Shown here: in pieces, positions 35,076-44,274 of the stretch
Layout of the letters: each line of letters begins with the position of its first letter
Numbering within the stretch: the stretch's first letter is position 1
From: Chromatiales bacterium
Lineage (GTDB): Bacteria; Pseudomonadota; Gammaproteobacteria; Steroidobacterales; GCA-2729495
DNA: 64,000 bases
NCBI GenBank assembly: GCA_024234935.1
Contig: JACKNI010000002.1
Coordinates: 434,001 to 498,000 of the forward strand
Direction: 5' to 3'
Position numbers and translations under genes: made by a program
The notes under the pieces: generated by a model
The model's database searches: none
The model's input: the letters and a program-made list of their open reading frames with translations, nothing else
What the model was told of the DNA's origin: nothing

Positions 35076-35639
35076 TCAGGGTGCAGCCGTCCGGGCGGGT
35101 AGATCCTGCATCGCCAGCGCGACGGCCCGGGCTACCGCATCCGCCTCCAGGCTGCCCTTCTGCATGCTTCCCGCGATGGAGCCAAACCACAACTCGCGGT
35201 TTGCCGCAGCGTCCACTACATGGATGACCAGCCGCCCTTCGCGATAGCTTTGTACGCTCGGACTGCCGACATTGACCGAACCACCCACATTGCTGCCAAA
35301 GCTGCCGACACCGATGCCGATGCGGAACGGACTGGATTTCAGGCGTTCGTCAGCCGCGGTCTCGTAAGCGATCCACAGGTCGGGATCATCTTTTGCTTCC
35401 GTATATCCGCGGCGGGTCATTTCGGTACGGATGGCCTCACGGATATTGGAATCCAGCAGTCGCATGGGTTCTTCGCTGCCGGCGGCGGGCGGAGGCTGCC
35501 AGCCGAAGGTACGGTAGGCAGCGAAGTTGGCGTCTGGTGCGGTCTGTGACGCGCGCTCGGGCGACGAGGGACTGGTGCAGCCCCCAGCCAGCAGGGCGCT
35601 GACGATCAGGGCCAGGCTGGAAGCAGACTTGATGCGCAT
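35076..35639 (-). CDS. DUF4136 lipoprotein
   Basis: A 187-residue lipoprotein with lipobox LAGGC and a DUF4136 domain: FAAYRTFGWQP at the start, IREAIRTEMTRRGYTE in the middle and ANRELWFGSIAGSM near the end. DUF4136 proteins are outer-membrane lipoproteins of unknown role. It lies between the flavin oxidoreductase gene and the hemoprotein gene on the minus strand, preceded by an AT-rich promoter-like region with an inverted repeat. Confidence 0.88.
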   Translation of the reverse strand: MRIKSASSLALIVSALLAGGCTSPSSPERASQTAPDANFAAYRTFGWQPPPAAGSEEPMRLLDSNIREAIRTEMTRRGYTEAKDDPDLWIAYETAADERLKSSPFRIGIGVGSFGSNVGGSVNVGSPSVQSYREGRLVIHVVDAAANRELWFGSIAGSMQKGSLEADAVARAVALAMQDLPARTAAP

Positions 35640-35662
35640 GAAGGACCTCGCCTGTTATAAAC

Positions 35663-35676
35663 ACTGTATTGACAGT
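35663..35676. promoter_or_regulatory. inverted repeat upstream of DUF4136 gene
   Basis: ACTGT-ATTG-ACAGT, adjacent to TTATAA, in a 70-base AT-rich region between the flavin oxidoreductase and DUF4136 genes. It suggests a regulated internal promoter. Regulator unknown. Confidence 0.4.
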
Positions 35677-35709
35677 AGAAAAACTAACTCATTGTTTACT
35701 TTTATGTTG

Positions 35710-36723
35710 TTAGCGGCGCAACCTGGGCAGCAATTCCTTGCCGATGATGTGCAGCGACTTCTCCGGCTCATCGTGCAGACGCAGCGCATTCTCGGTCATG
35801 CCGGCTGCGGCGAAGGCCTTGATGCGCTCCACATGCCGGTCCAGATCACTCAGATCGCCGGCCAGGCTCAGGCCTTCGACCAGCTTGGCGACGATCTCCG
35901 GCGCCACGCCCTTGATCTCGCCAGCCTTGGTGCGGAACGCGGTGAGGAATGCGTCCTTGTTGTCATGGACGACCTTCGCTTCCTCGGGCGTCAGGAAGGG
36001 TTCGTACCAGGCCTCCTCCAGCCAGCCACGGACCATGAGTTCGCGGCGCGCCTCACGGAATGAGGCTTCACGGTCTTCCTTGATATGGAAGGCGCAGAAG
36101 TTGTTGACGCGGAAATCGGCAGCGCTGCGGCCATGCCGGGCCAGCCCCTCGCGAACGTCGCCCATGCACTTCGGCAACATCGGCAGGATCATGTCGCTGA
36201 ACATGGTGCCATCGGCAAACCGCGTCGCCATATCGAGCATCTTCGGACCGGTGGCACCCGCGTAGATGATCGGTGGCGTGCCCTTTACCCAGGTCGAGCG
36301 GAAATAGCGCGACTTGTAGACCTCGCCATCCCACACCACCACATCGCCGCGTACCGCGCGCTTTGCCATCGCCACCGCTTCGCCAAGGCCCTTTACGCGT
36401 TTGCCGTAAGGCTTGTTGAGGACGCCGGGCCATTCCCCGCCACCGCCGATCACCACCATGCCACGGCCATTGGAGTACTCGTTCAGCGTCGCAACCGCGT
36501 TGGCAATCTTCAGCGGATGCATCTCGTAGGGACTGATGACGACGGCACCGAGCATGATCTTTTTCGTGGCTGTTGCCGCCGGCATGAGGCACATGAAGGC
36601 ATCGCGCGCATTGGCGTAGTTCTGCGTCCAGAGGCCGCGTATGCCGTAGCTCTCGGCAATCGCGGCCAGCTCCGCAACCCGTGCGGGCGTGACGTCCGCT
36701 TCAAGAATGATGTCGATTTCCAC
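35710..36723 (-). CDS. LLM-class flavin-dependent oxidoreductase
   Basis: A 337-residue TIM-barrel protein of the bacterial luciferase/F420 class. The N-terminal strand EIDIILEADVTP and the region GRGMVVIGGGGEWPGV resemble F420- or FMN-dependent monooxygenases and methylene-H4MPT reductase relatives. It has a paralogue at 43228-44268, with the same opening (IILE-x-D-x-TP). It ends the minus-strand run of the TonB receptor, flavin oxidase and SDR genes. Substrate unknown. Confidence 0.9.
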   Translation of the reverse strand: MEIDIILEADVTPARVAELAAIAESYGIRGLWTQNYANARDAFMCLMPAATATKKIMLGAVVISPYEMHPLKIANAVATLNEYSNGRGMVVIGGGGEWPGVLNKPYGKRVKGLGEAVAMAKRAVRGDVVVWDGEVYKSRYFRSTWVKGTPPIIYAGATGPKMLDMATRFADGTMFSDMILPMLPKCMGDVREGLARHGRSAADFRVNNFCAFHIKEDREASFREARRELMVRGWLEEAWYEPFLTPEEAKVVHDNKDAFLTAFRTKAGEIKGVAPEIVAKLVEGLSLAGDLSDLDRHVERIKAFAAAGMTENALRLHDEPEKSLHIIGKELLPRLRR

Positions 36724-36755
36724 TAGAGCTCCCTTGTACTTCAGTCAGTTTGAAA

Positions 36756-37571
36756 TCAGCGGACCTTCAGGTCCGTCCGCGCTTCGATCGGCGAAATGAT
36801 GTCGCGCTTGCGAAACGGCGCCATTGCGAAACGCAGCGCAGCCTTGCGCGGCGTCAGCCACTCGATGCATGCGCCCTGTTTGCAGTTTGCCAGCGCCTGG
36901 GCAGCCAGCCACGGCGTTACGGTTTCGACCGTATCGCCAAGGATATTCATGACCCGCTTGGCCTTCGCCCACTCCTGCGGATCCTTGCTCTTCGACGAAT
37001 AGATCAGCAGGTCGGTCGGCACCATGCCGGGACTCAGTGCGCCGATCAGTACCGGCGAATCCTTGTATTCCTTTGCCAGGGACCGGGTCAGATAGCGCAG
37101 TGCATACTTGCTGCTGCCGTAGACCGTCAGGCCCGGCGACATCATGCCGTTGCTGCCGAAGCCTTCAAAAGTATAGATCTTGCCGCTGCCCTGGCGCAGC
37201 ATTCCGGCGAGTGCGACCTTGGTACCGTAAATCGTGCCGAGCAGATTGGTTTCAATGGTGGCGGCGATCTGCTCCGCAGGCAGATCCGCGAGCAGTGCGC
37301 GGTCCGTCGCGACTGCGGCATTGCTGATCCAGACATCGACACGGGCAAAGCGCGCGACAGCCGCGTCCCAAACCGCCTGCAGCGAGGCCATGTCGCGTAC
37401 GTCGCAGACGCCGCCCAGCACCTCGGCGGGGCTGCCCAGCTCCGTGGTTGCGGCATCGACGGCGGCCTGACTGCGGCCAGTCACCACCACCCGGTGGCCG
37501 AGTTTCAGGAATTCACGGGCGAGACCTTTGCCGATACCCCGGGTACTGCCCGTGATGACGATCGTTTGCAT
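36756..37571 (-). CDS. short-chain dehydrogenase/reductase
   Basis: A 271-residue classical SDR. The cofactor motif TGSTRGIGKGLA is at residues 8-19, the NAA motif in WISNAAVA, and the catalytic YGSSK with the preceding Ser in the region LTVYGSSKYAL. It oxidises or reduces an alcohol/ketone with NAD(P). It lies 32 bases upstream of the LLM gene and 51 bases downstream of the flavin oxidase gene, so they form one operon. Confidence 0.92.
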   Translation of the reverse strand: MQTIVITGSTRGIGKGLAREFLKLGHRVVVTGRSQAAVDAATTELGSPAEVLGGVCDVRDMASLQAVWDAAVARFARVDVWISNAAVATDRALLADLPAEQIAATIETNLLGTIYGTKVALAGMLRQGSGKIYTFEGFGSNGMMSPGLTVYGSSKYALRYLTRSLAKEYKDSPVLIGALSPGMVPTDLLIYSSKSKDPQEWAKAKRVMNILGDTVETVTPWLAAQALANCKQGACIEWLTPRKAALRFAMAPFRKRDIISPIEARTDLKVR

Positions 37572-37622
37572 GCGTCTTCTTCATTCAGGGAGAAAGAAGA
37601 CCATTCTAGGCCAGTTGGCGAT

Positions 37623-39071
37623 CTAGGCGAGCTGCAGGATTTCCACCGCCGCACGCTCGCCTGACTCCATTGCGCCTTCCATGCCCATCATGGTTGCCGC
37701 CGTATGATCGCCAGCGAAATGAATACGGCCATGTGCCTCTGCAACAACATTGCCGAAGCGGGCAATCTGGCCCGGCGTCCGGTACATGTTGTGGCCGCGT
37801 GTCCACGGGTAAGCAGACCAGTTCACCACCGCCGTGGCTTCCACGCGCCCGACGGTGCTTGGCCGCGCTTCATTCAGTGCTTTGGTAGCTGCCCGCATCA
37901 CATCCGCGTCGTTCATCTTCAGCCACGGTGAACGCGGACTGCGGACGTTCATCCAGACATATTCGCCCTGCTCTGACTTGAAATGGAACAGGCGACCCAT
38001 CGGTTGATTGGTCCACAGCGACCCCGGCAGCCCGTCCACTTTCCAGTAGGGCTCCTTGACGGCGAAAAACACGTTGACCATGTTGTCGTAGGGAATCTCG
38101 CGCACGGCTGCCGCCTGCAGGGCCGGAAGCGCCGGCTCGATGGCGATCTCGCGCAGCAGCGGCAGCGGTACGGCGACGACCACCCGGCCGGCACGATAAC
38201 GGCGGCCGGCTTTGGTCCTGACTTCGACGCCGTTCTTGTCAGCGCGGATCGCCGTGACATGCGCATTGAAGGCGATCTCCCGCTTGAACTGCCTGGCCAT
38301 GCTTTCCGGCAGGCGACTGCTGCCCGTGGCGATGCGCTTCAGGCCATCCATGCCACCCATCGCGTCCTGAAAACGGAACAGGCGATGCTGCCACAGCGCT
38401 GACAGCGTATTGACGTCACCGGTGGGCGTGTCATTGTCGATGAACCGCAGGGCTGCCTCACTGGCGCCGCAGCTCTTCAGGTAGTCGCCATAGCTGATGT
38501 CGAGCGCCGCCATTTCAGGCAACAGCCAGCTGTCGAGACCATTGAGTGGCGAGGGCTGCGGTGCATACATCATCGTCAGCCCGAAGGGCCCCATCAACGG
38601 CCCGCCTCCGGTGCGCTCCTTGCCGACCAGCTTGTTGAGCGGCGAGTCGGCCCATGCCGCCATCGACATGGTCGTGTCATCGACCTTCAACGCAAAAGGC
38701 AGCTCAACGGTATCGAGCCACTTTTGCATCGGAAAACCGCCCAGCCGGTCGATCATCGACAGGCAGCGCGCATAGCCGGCACCGAATTCGGTACCGCCGG
38801 CTTCGGGTCGACCCGGAACCTTGTCGAGCGTCATCACACGCCCGCCAACACGGTTGCTGCCCTCGAGCAGCAGCACACTCATGCCGGCATCCTGCAGCAT
38901 GAGCGCGGTATTCAGTCCTGCGAGGCCTGCGCCGATGACGATCACATCAGCGTCACGCCGGCTGGCCGCCAGCGCTGCGGTGCCGAGGCCACTGCCGGCG
39001 GTGATGACACCGGCAGTGGCTGCGATTTCCTTCAGGACCCGTCGGCGGGTGCGTGTGGCAGTAAGAGTCAT
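37623..39071 (-). CDS. Tat-exported flavin monoamine oxidase-family protein
   Basis: A 482-residue flavoprotein. The N-terminus TRRRVLKEIAATAG is a twin-arginine signal, so the folded protein is exported. The FAD motif VIGAGLAGLNTALMLQDAG and the C-terminal GRIHFAGDHTAATMMGMEGAM are those of the amine oxidase/phytoene-desaturase family. An exported FAD oxidase next to a TonB receptor suggests that it acts on an imported or periplasmic substrate. The amine nature of that substrate is not shown by the sequence. Confidence 0.92.
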   Translation of the reverse strand: MTLTATRTRRRVLKEIAATAGVITAGSGLGTAALAASRRDADVIVIGAGLAGLNTALMLQDAGMSVLLLEGSNRVGGRVMTLDKVPGRPEAGGTEFGAGYARCLSMIDRLGGFPMQKWLDTVELPFALKVDDTTMSMAAWADSPLNKLVGKERTGGGPLMGPFGLTMMYAPQPSPLNGLDSWLLPEMAALDISYGDYLKSCGASEAALRFIDNDTPTGDVNTLSALWQHRLFRFQDAMGGMDGLKRIATGSSRLPESMARQFKREIAFNAHVTAIRADKNGVEVRTKAGRRYRAGRVVVAVPLPLLREIAIEPALPALQAAAVREIPYDNMVNVFFAVKEPYWKVDGLPGSLWTNQPMGRLFHFKSEQGEYVWMNVRSPRSPWLKMNDADVMRAATKALNEARPSTVGRVEATAVVNWSAYPWTRGHNMYRTPGQIARFGNVVAEAHGRIHFAGDHTAATMMGMEGAMESGERAAVEILQLA

Positions 39072-39097
39072 GCTGACGGGTCCTTCCTGTCGTTGCT

Positions 39098-41671
39098 TTA
39101 CGGGGCGCCGAAACGGTAGTTCACGCGCAGCCCGACCTGGCGCTGATCGGGCTTGATCGGCGTCTGGTTGCCGGGCAGGACGAAGGTGCTCGGCGGGCCA
39201 TCGGGTGAAAAACTGCCGCCGAAGAATGCAATGCCCTGGTTATAGGTGTTGCGAAACGAGGACTTGATGGTGTCATCCTCAAAGGCATTGTCCACGTAGG
39301 CGATGATGTCCCACTGCTTGTTCACGATGCCGAGGCGGAAATCAGCCGTCGTATAGGCGTCGAACTTCACGGTGTTGACCGCATCCTGATAGCGATCATC
39401 CTGATAGATCAGGTCGCCCTCGAACAGCCAGTCGGTTTCGCCAACCAGCGACCTGCGGTATGAAAAACCGCCGACGAAAGCGTGCTTGGGCGCATATTCC
39501 AGCTCGTTGCCGGACAGATCGACCTGGCAGAAGTCATCATCGACACCGTTGCTGCCCTTGCCCGGATCGGCGACGATCGTGCAGTTGCCTGCATCAGCAA
39601 TGGTGCCCGGACCCTTGGTCAACAGGGTGAAGTCGTCGTATTCCGTGTTCAGGTAGGTATACGAACCATTCAGCCGCAACGCATCCGTTGCCTGCCAGGC
39701 AATGTCCAGTTCAAGGCCATAGACGGTAGCCTTGGATGCATTGACCGGCGCGGCAAACAACAGGCCGGTATCCGGATCCTGTTTCTGCGAAGACACCAGC
39801 TTGTCATCGAACTCCTGGTAGAACAGCGAGGTGTTCAGCACCAGTCGCTTGTCCAGCCAGTCGGTCTTGGCGCCAACTTCGTAAACGTTGAGGGTTTCAT
39901 CATTGAAGCGGCTCGCCGCCGGATCAAAGCCCGTCAGCGCGCCGACGATGCTGATGCCCTTCGGCTTGGTCGCGTTGGCCCATGACAGGTAGTACATCGC
40001 ATCATCCGATGCCTGCCATTGCAAGGTCACTTTCGGCGAGAAGAAGGTGTCGGTCACCTTGTCAGACAGGGTGCCATACGCCGCTGACAGGGCGGCAGGG
40101 AAGTTCGCACACGGCGGGAACGTAAGACCGCGTGAGTCGACCGCCCGTGGAAGGGCACACAGTGGGCCGGTACCGTCGGGATCGCGGCGGTCGGGACCTG
40201 TCACCTTGACCTCTTCGTCGGAATAACGGCCCTCGACGATCAGCTTCCAGCGGTCGATGAATTCCCATTCAACCAGTCCGTACACGGACCAGTGATCGGT
40301 GTCCTGGCTCCATGGGTCGATATAGCGCAGTGCGTCCGAGCTGATCGCGGCGAGCTGCGGCGCGCAGTTCACGCCCGCTGCGAAGGGCAGTGCCGCATTC
40401 GAGATGCAGTTGACGCTGCCATCCTGAACATCCTTGCTTTCAGTCCAGTACAGGGCGCCAACCGTCCACGCCACCGCGCCGTCCGTCGTGGACTGCAGGC
40501 GCAGCTCCTGGCTGAACAGGTCGGTTTCATCGCGCAGCCAGAACTCGGCACCGGTGGTCTTGCCCGCCGCCGACACGCTGCCTTCGCGACGCCCGTCCTC
40601 GAAACTGAATACATCGCTGGTCGCGAAGTGGGTCAGTGAGGTGAACTTCATCCCGTCGAGGTCCACACCGATGTCGAGGGTATTTCGCCAGATTTCCCGA
40701 TCGGTGCCCGGGTAATCGGCGCCGGTACGCGGGTCTTCCGACAGCGTGACCGCGAGGTCATCGCCGTCCGGGAGGCTGGTGACCGATGCGATCTGCGTCA
40801 GATTGGGATTGATGGCCGGGCCGAGCGGGCCCGCGCCATCCGGATCGGTACGCGCACTCAGCGGAATATCCTTGAGCTCCGTGGGCGTGATCGCCGAATA
40901 GGGCGCCTGCTCGATGGTGTCATCCGTGTACTCGGTATGGAAAGTCGCCGAGACCCGGTCATTGATGTTCCAGACGAGGGTGCCGGACACCCCTTCGCCG
41001 TCCGCCCCACCGATATCCTGGCCAGTGACGGAATTCTTGTAGAAACCATCGTGGTTCCAGCTCGCCACATTGATACTGCCGAGCAGGGTTTCGCCAAGCA
41101 GCGGACCACTGAGGCTGCCCTTTACTTCCAGCTTGCCGTTATCGCCGATATCCGTGCCAACCCGCGCTTCGAAATCCTTCGACGGCTTGCGGGTGATGTA
41201 GTTGACCGCACCGGCAAAAGCCGTACGGCCATAAAGGGCGTTCTGCGGACCCTTGACCACCTCGATCCGCTCAAGGTCGAAGAGACGCGGATTCAGGAGC
41301 AGGCCACCACCGTTGGTCTGGATCGCCTGTGAAGCAATATCGATACCGTCCACCAGGACGGCGACATTCTGCCGGCCGCGCGAGGGCGCGAGACCACGGA
41401 TCGTGATCCGCGTGTCCTGCGACGCAAAGCCCTGGTCAAAAATCACGCTGGAGCTGAATTTGCTGACATCGGCAACGTTCGCGATGTTCAGCTTCTCGAT
41501 ATCGCCTGCTGTCAGCACCGATACCGCAACCGGTACCGTCTGCAGGTTTTCCTCCCGCTTGCGGGTACTGACGATGATTTCTTCCAGCGCCGAGGCCATC
41601 GGCGCCACCATGATCAATGAAATACCGAGAACACTGCCGCGTAACAGATGACTGCGGAACTTCGTCTGCAT
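39098..41671 (-). CDS. TonB-dependent outer-membrane receptor
   Basis: An 857-residue receptor with signal peptide, TonB-box-like LEEIIVSTRKREEN, a plug domain (RNQ-type VAVLVDGIDIASQA, RIEVVKGPQNALYGRTAF) and a large barrel ending RQVGLRVNYRFGAP. ATG 41671 has GGGGG upstream; the longer frame to 41770 is not needed. It is the first gene of a minus-strand operon with the Tat flavin oxidase, SDR and LLM genes, and is divergent from a LysR regulator. Confidence 0.95.
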   Translation of the reverse strand: MQTKFRSHLLRGSVLGISLIMVAPMASALEEIIVSTRKREENLQTVPVAVSVLTAGDIEKLNIANVADVSKFSSSVIFDQGFASQDTRITIRGLAPSRGRQNVAVLVDGIDIASQAIQTNGGGLLLNPRLFDLERIEVVKGPQNALYGRTAFAGAVNYITRKPSKDFEARVGTDIGDNGKLEVKGSLSGPLLGETLLGSINVASWNHDGFYKNSVTGQDIGGADGEGVSGTLVWNINDRVSATFHTEYTDDTIEQAPYSAITPTELKDIPLSARTDPDGAGPLGPAINPNLTQIASVTSLPDGDDLAVTLSEDPRTGADYPGTDREIWRNTLDIGVDLDGMKFTSLTHFATSDVFSFEDGRREGSVSAAGKTTGAEFWLRDETDLFSQELRLQSTTDGAVAWTVGALYWTESKDVQDGSVNCISNAALPFAAGVNCAPQLAAISSDALRYIDPWSQDTDHWSVYGLVEWEFIDRWKLIVEGRYSDEEVKVTGPDRRDPDGTGPLCALPRAVDSRGLTFPPCANFPAALSAAYGTLSDKVTDTFFSPKVTLQWQASDDAMYYLSWANATKPKGISIVGALTGFDPAASRFNDETLNVYEVGAKTDWLDKRLVLNTSLFYQEFDDKLVSSQKQDPDTGLLFAAPVNASKATVYGLELDIAWQATDALRLNGSYTYLNTEYDDFTLLTKGPGTIADAGNCTIVADPGKGSNGVDDDFCQVDLSGNELEYAPKHAFVGGFSYRRSLVGETDWLFEGDLIYQDDRYQDAVNTVKFDAYTTADFRLGIVNKQWDIIAYVDNAFEDDTIKSSFRNTYNQGIAFFGGSFSPDGPPSTFVLPGNQTPIKPDQRQVGLRVNYRFGAP

Positions 41672-41778
41672 TTTGAACCCCCATTTGGATAACCGGCCAC
41701 GCGCCCTGCGGGCAGCATGACTCACCCCGTGGCGGCGAGAGTATAAACACGGCGCGCGCAGAACCAGCAATTGTTATT

Positions 41779-41791
41779 CTTGTTCGACAAG
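41779..41791. promoter_or_regulatory. palindrome between divergent TonB receptor and LysR genes
   Basis: CTTGT-TCG-ACAAG, 13 bases, in the 163-base divergent gap. Its position fits a LysR operator controlling both directions, although a full T-N11-A site is not obvious. Confidence 0.4.
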
Positions 41792-41834
41792 CGGCCGTTG
41801 TTGCTTGAAGCGGCGCATAAAAGGCGGGGGCGCG

Positions 41835-42755
41835 ATGGAATTCAGACAACTGCAGCATTTTCTGGCGGTCGTCGAGACCGGGAGTTTTCACAAGGCGGCG
41901 GCACGCGTCAATATCACGCCACAGGCGATCAGCCGCAGCATCCAGCAACTCGAAAAGGAATGTGGCGGACGCCTGCTCGAGCGCAAAAAGGGCACCCGTC
42001 ACAGCGTCGGGCCCACCGGATTCGGCCTGATGCTCCTGCCCAGGGCAGAGCGGGCGCTGGCCGAACTCAGGATGTTCCGTGATGAGATCGAGAACGTCAT
42101 GGGTACCGGTCGCGAAATGGTGAGGCTTGGCGCCACGCCAACCGTGGCGCGCAGCCTGCTGCCCGCTGCCATCCGTTCATTCCGTGCAAAACGGCCGGCG
42201 GTCCGGGTGCAGATCATGCGCCAGGTCACGCATATCGTGCTTGAACAGCTCGGCAGCGGCCTCTACGACATTGCAATTTGCGACGAACCGGACGAACGGC
42301 TCGACGCCCGCTTCAGCGCCGAGACCCTCTATACCGATCGCAATATCTTTGTCGTCCGCAAGCAGCACCCCTGGGCTGGCGAAGGACGACTCGAACTGAA
42401 ACGGCTGATTGACGCCGAGTGGGCGATCATCGGGCCTTTCTGTCGTCTGTGGAACGAACTGCGAGACATGTACGCGGCGAGCGGCCTGGCACCACCACGA
42501 CACAGCATGGAGAGCAACTCGGTGGAACTCTGCGTTCAGCAGCTGCTGAACGATGACTATGTCTCGTTTCTCCCTGCCCGGCTCGTGAGCGCGGAACTGC
42601 GCAGCGGCGTGTTGGTAGCGATTCCGGTCCGGCAACCCAAGCCGCGCAGCTGGCACTGCCTGCTGGTCATGCGCGCCGACAGCAAACCAGGGCCAACCGC
42701 GGCCGAATTCATCGAGACCGTGCGTTCGGCCGCGAAAAACCTGCCGCGGCTGTAA
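41835..42755 (+). CDS. LysR-family transcriptional regulator
   Basis: A 306-residue LysR regulator. The N-terminal helix-turn-helix (FRQLQHFLAVVETGSFHKAA, NITPQAISRSIQQLE) and the periplasmic-binding-like effector domain are both visible. ATG 41835 has a purine-rich AAGGCGGGGG upstream; 41805 is an alternative. Divergent from the TonB receptor gene, so it likely regulates the receptor operon. Confidence 0.93.
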   Translation: MEFRQLQHFLAVVETGSFHKAAARVNITPQAISRSIQQLEKECGGRLLERKKGTRHSVGPTGFGLMLLPRAERALAELRMFRDEIENVMGTGREMVRLGATPTVARSLLPAAIRSFRAKRPAVRVQIMRQVTHIVLEQLGSGLYDIAICDEPDERLDARFSAETLYTDRNIFVVRKQHPWAGEGRLELKRLIDAEWAIIGPFCRLWNELRDMYAASGLAPPRHSMESNSVELCVQQLLNDDYVSFLPARLVSAELRSGVLVAIPVRQPKPRSWHCLLVMRADSKPGPTAAEFIETVRSAAKNLPRL

Positions 42756-42765
42756 GGCGGCGAGC

Positions 42766-43134
42766 CTATTCGACGATTTCGGCCCGCGTGCTCTGGATGA
42801 AATTCACGACGTCGGCACGTTCGGCCGGCGGCACCTTGAACGCATCCAGCGTCGCATTGAGATGCGCGATGAATGCCGTCCAGTCACGGTCGCTGACTTT
42901 CATGCCCACATGCGAGAGCTTCATGTCGCGTCCGGTGTAGTACATCGGTCCGCCAGCCTGTGAGCAGAGGAAATCCACGAGCAGCTGCTTTTCGCGTTCG
43001 ATGCCGTCAGCGCCGCGGTTCTGCCAGAAACGTCCGAGCGTCGCATCGGCCTGCAGACGCGGCAACAGGTCGTTGACCACGGCACGAATCGCATCGTAGC
43101 CACCGAGTCGTTCATAAAGGGATTTGTCGCTCAT
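42766..43134 (-). CDS. group 1 truncated hemoglobin
   Basis: A 122-residue 2-on-2 globin. The opening LYERLGG and the proximal-His motif MKLSHVGM (His75) match group 1 trHb, which bind oxygen and detoxify NO. Length is normal. It lies convergent to the LysR gene and divergent from the second LLM gene, 93 bases away. Confidence 0.93.
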   Translation of the reverse strand: MSDKSLYERLGGYDAIRAVVNDLLPRLQADATLGRFWQNRGADGIEREKQLLVDFLCSQAGGPMYYTGRDMKLSHVGMKVSDRDWTAFIAHLNATLDAFKVPPAERADVVNFIQSTRAEIVE

Positions 43135-43188
43135 TTCATTTTTTCCATCAGTTGAGGATGCTGCAACCCGTCGCGTACTTCAGTAGCA

Positions 43189-43216
43189 TCAGGTCATTCA
43201 TCGCTTCAGGTCATTC
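43189..43216. repeat. direct repeat between globin and LLM genes
   Basis: TCAGGTCATTC occurs at 43189-43199 and 43206-43216, 17 bases apart, just upstream of the LLM start. It could be a regulator half-site pair or chance. Confidence 0.4.
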
Positions 43217-43227
43217 TGGTACAGCAA

Positions 43228-44268
43228 ATGCAAATTGAAATCATTCTCGAACCCGACCTCACCCCGGAGCAGGTTGCCGAACTTGCCGTCGCTGCTGAAG
43301 GTTACGGCATCCGGGCGCTGTGGCATTCGAATTATCATGCCCACTGGGACCCTTTTGTCACGCTGGTCCCGGCGGCCATGGCGACGAAGAAGATACTCCT
43401 CGGCGTACTGGCTGTCAGCCCTTACGAGTTCCATCCGCTCAAGATGGCGAACTCGATCCTGAGCCTCAACGAGATCAGCAAGGGCCGCGCCATGCTCGCC
43501 GTCGGTGGCGGTGGTGCGGTGCTGAGTTCCATCGGCACGACCATCGATTACAAGAAGCTGCGCATCGTGCGCGGCGTCCGCGAAGCGGTGGATATCCTCA
43601 AGTCCGCCACTACCGGCAAGTTCAGCATGGGTTACAAGGGCGAGATCTTCCAGGTCACCCGGCCCCACAAGATGGCATGGGCAAAATCGCGCCCGCCACG
43701 CATCTACACCTGCTCAACCGCACCGCAGATGCTGCGCATGGGCGCGGAAGTGGCCGATGGCCTGCAGATGAGCGATGTGGCCATACCGATGATCGGCGAG
43801 GCGATGGCGAACGTGCGCGCGGGACTCGCCCGGCGCAAGGTGCCGGCTGAAGATTTCCGAACCGGCAACTTCTGGGCCTGGCACATAAAGAAGGATCGCG
43901 ACAAGTCGATGTATGAAGCGCGGCGGGAACTCGTGTTCCGCGGTGAAATGGTGCCGCCATTCACCGGCTTGCATCACTTCCTCGACGAAAAGGACGTGCA
44001 GTACGTGAAGGACAACTGGGCCAATTTCGCCAAGGCTTACTGGACGCGCTCGGGCGTCATTGAAGGTGCACCCGAGGCGATGGTGAACCACCTGATCGCC
44101 GAGCTGTCATCGGCCGGCGACCTCGGCAACATCGAGCAGGAACTGGTCCGCTACCGGAAGTTCGAGGCAGCCGGACTCAGCGATCTGGCGCTGCGCCTCT
44201 TCGATGAGCCGATGGACGGCCTGAAGCTGATCGCCGAGCACGTCGTCCCGGCATTCGAACGCGCCTGA
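43228..44268 (+). CDS. LLM-class flavin-dependent oxidoreductase (paralogue)
   Basis: A 346-residue TIM-barrel protein similar to the LLM protein at 35710-36723: QIEIILEPDLTPEQVAELA against DIILEADVTPARVAELA, and GRAMLAVGGGG. Probably an F420- or FMN-dependent oxidoreductase. There is no signal peptide. It is on the opposite strand from the first copy, so duplication was followed by rearrangement, or the two came separately. Substrate unknown. Confidence 0.9.
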   Translation: MQIEIILEPDLTPEQVAELAVAAEGYGIRALWHSNYHAHWDPFVTLVPAAMATKKILLGVLAVSPYEFHPLKMANSILSLNEISKGRAMLAVGGGGAVLSSIGTTIDYKKLRIVRGVREAVDILKSATTGKFSMGYKGEIFQVTRPHKMAWAKSRPPRIYTCSTAPQMLRMGAEVADGLQMSDVAIPMIGEAMANVRAGLARRKVPAEDFRTGNFWAWHIKKDRDKSMYEARRELVFRGEMVPPFTGLHHFLDEKDVQYVKDNWANFAKAYWTRSGVIEGAPEAMVNHLIAELSSAGDLGNIEQELVRYRKFEAAGLSDLALRLFDEPMDGLKLIAEHVVPAFERA

Positions 44269-44274
44269 GCCGGC

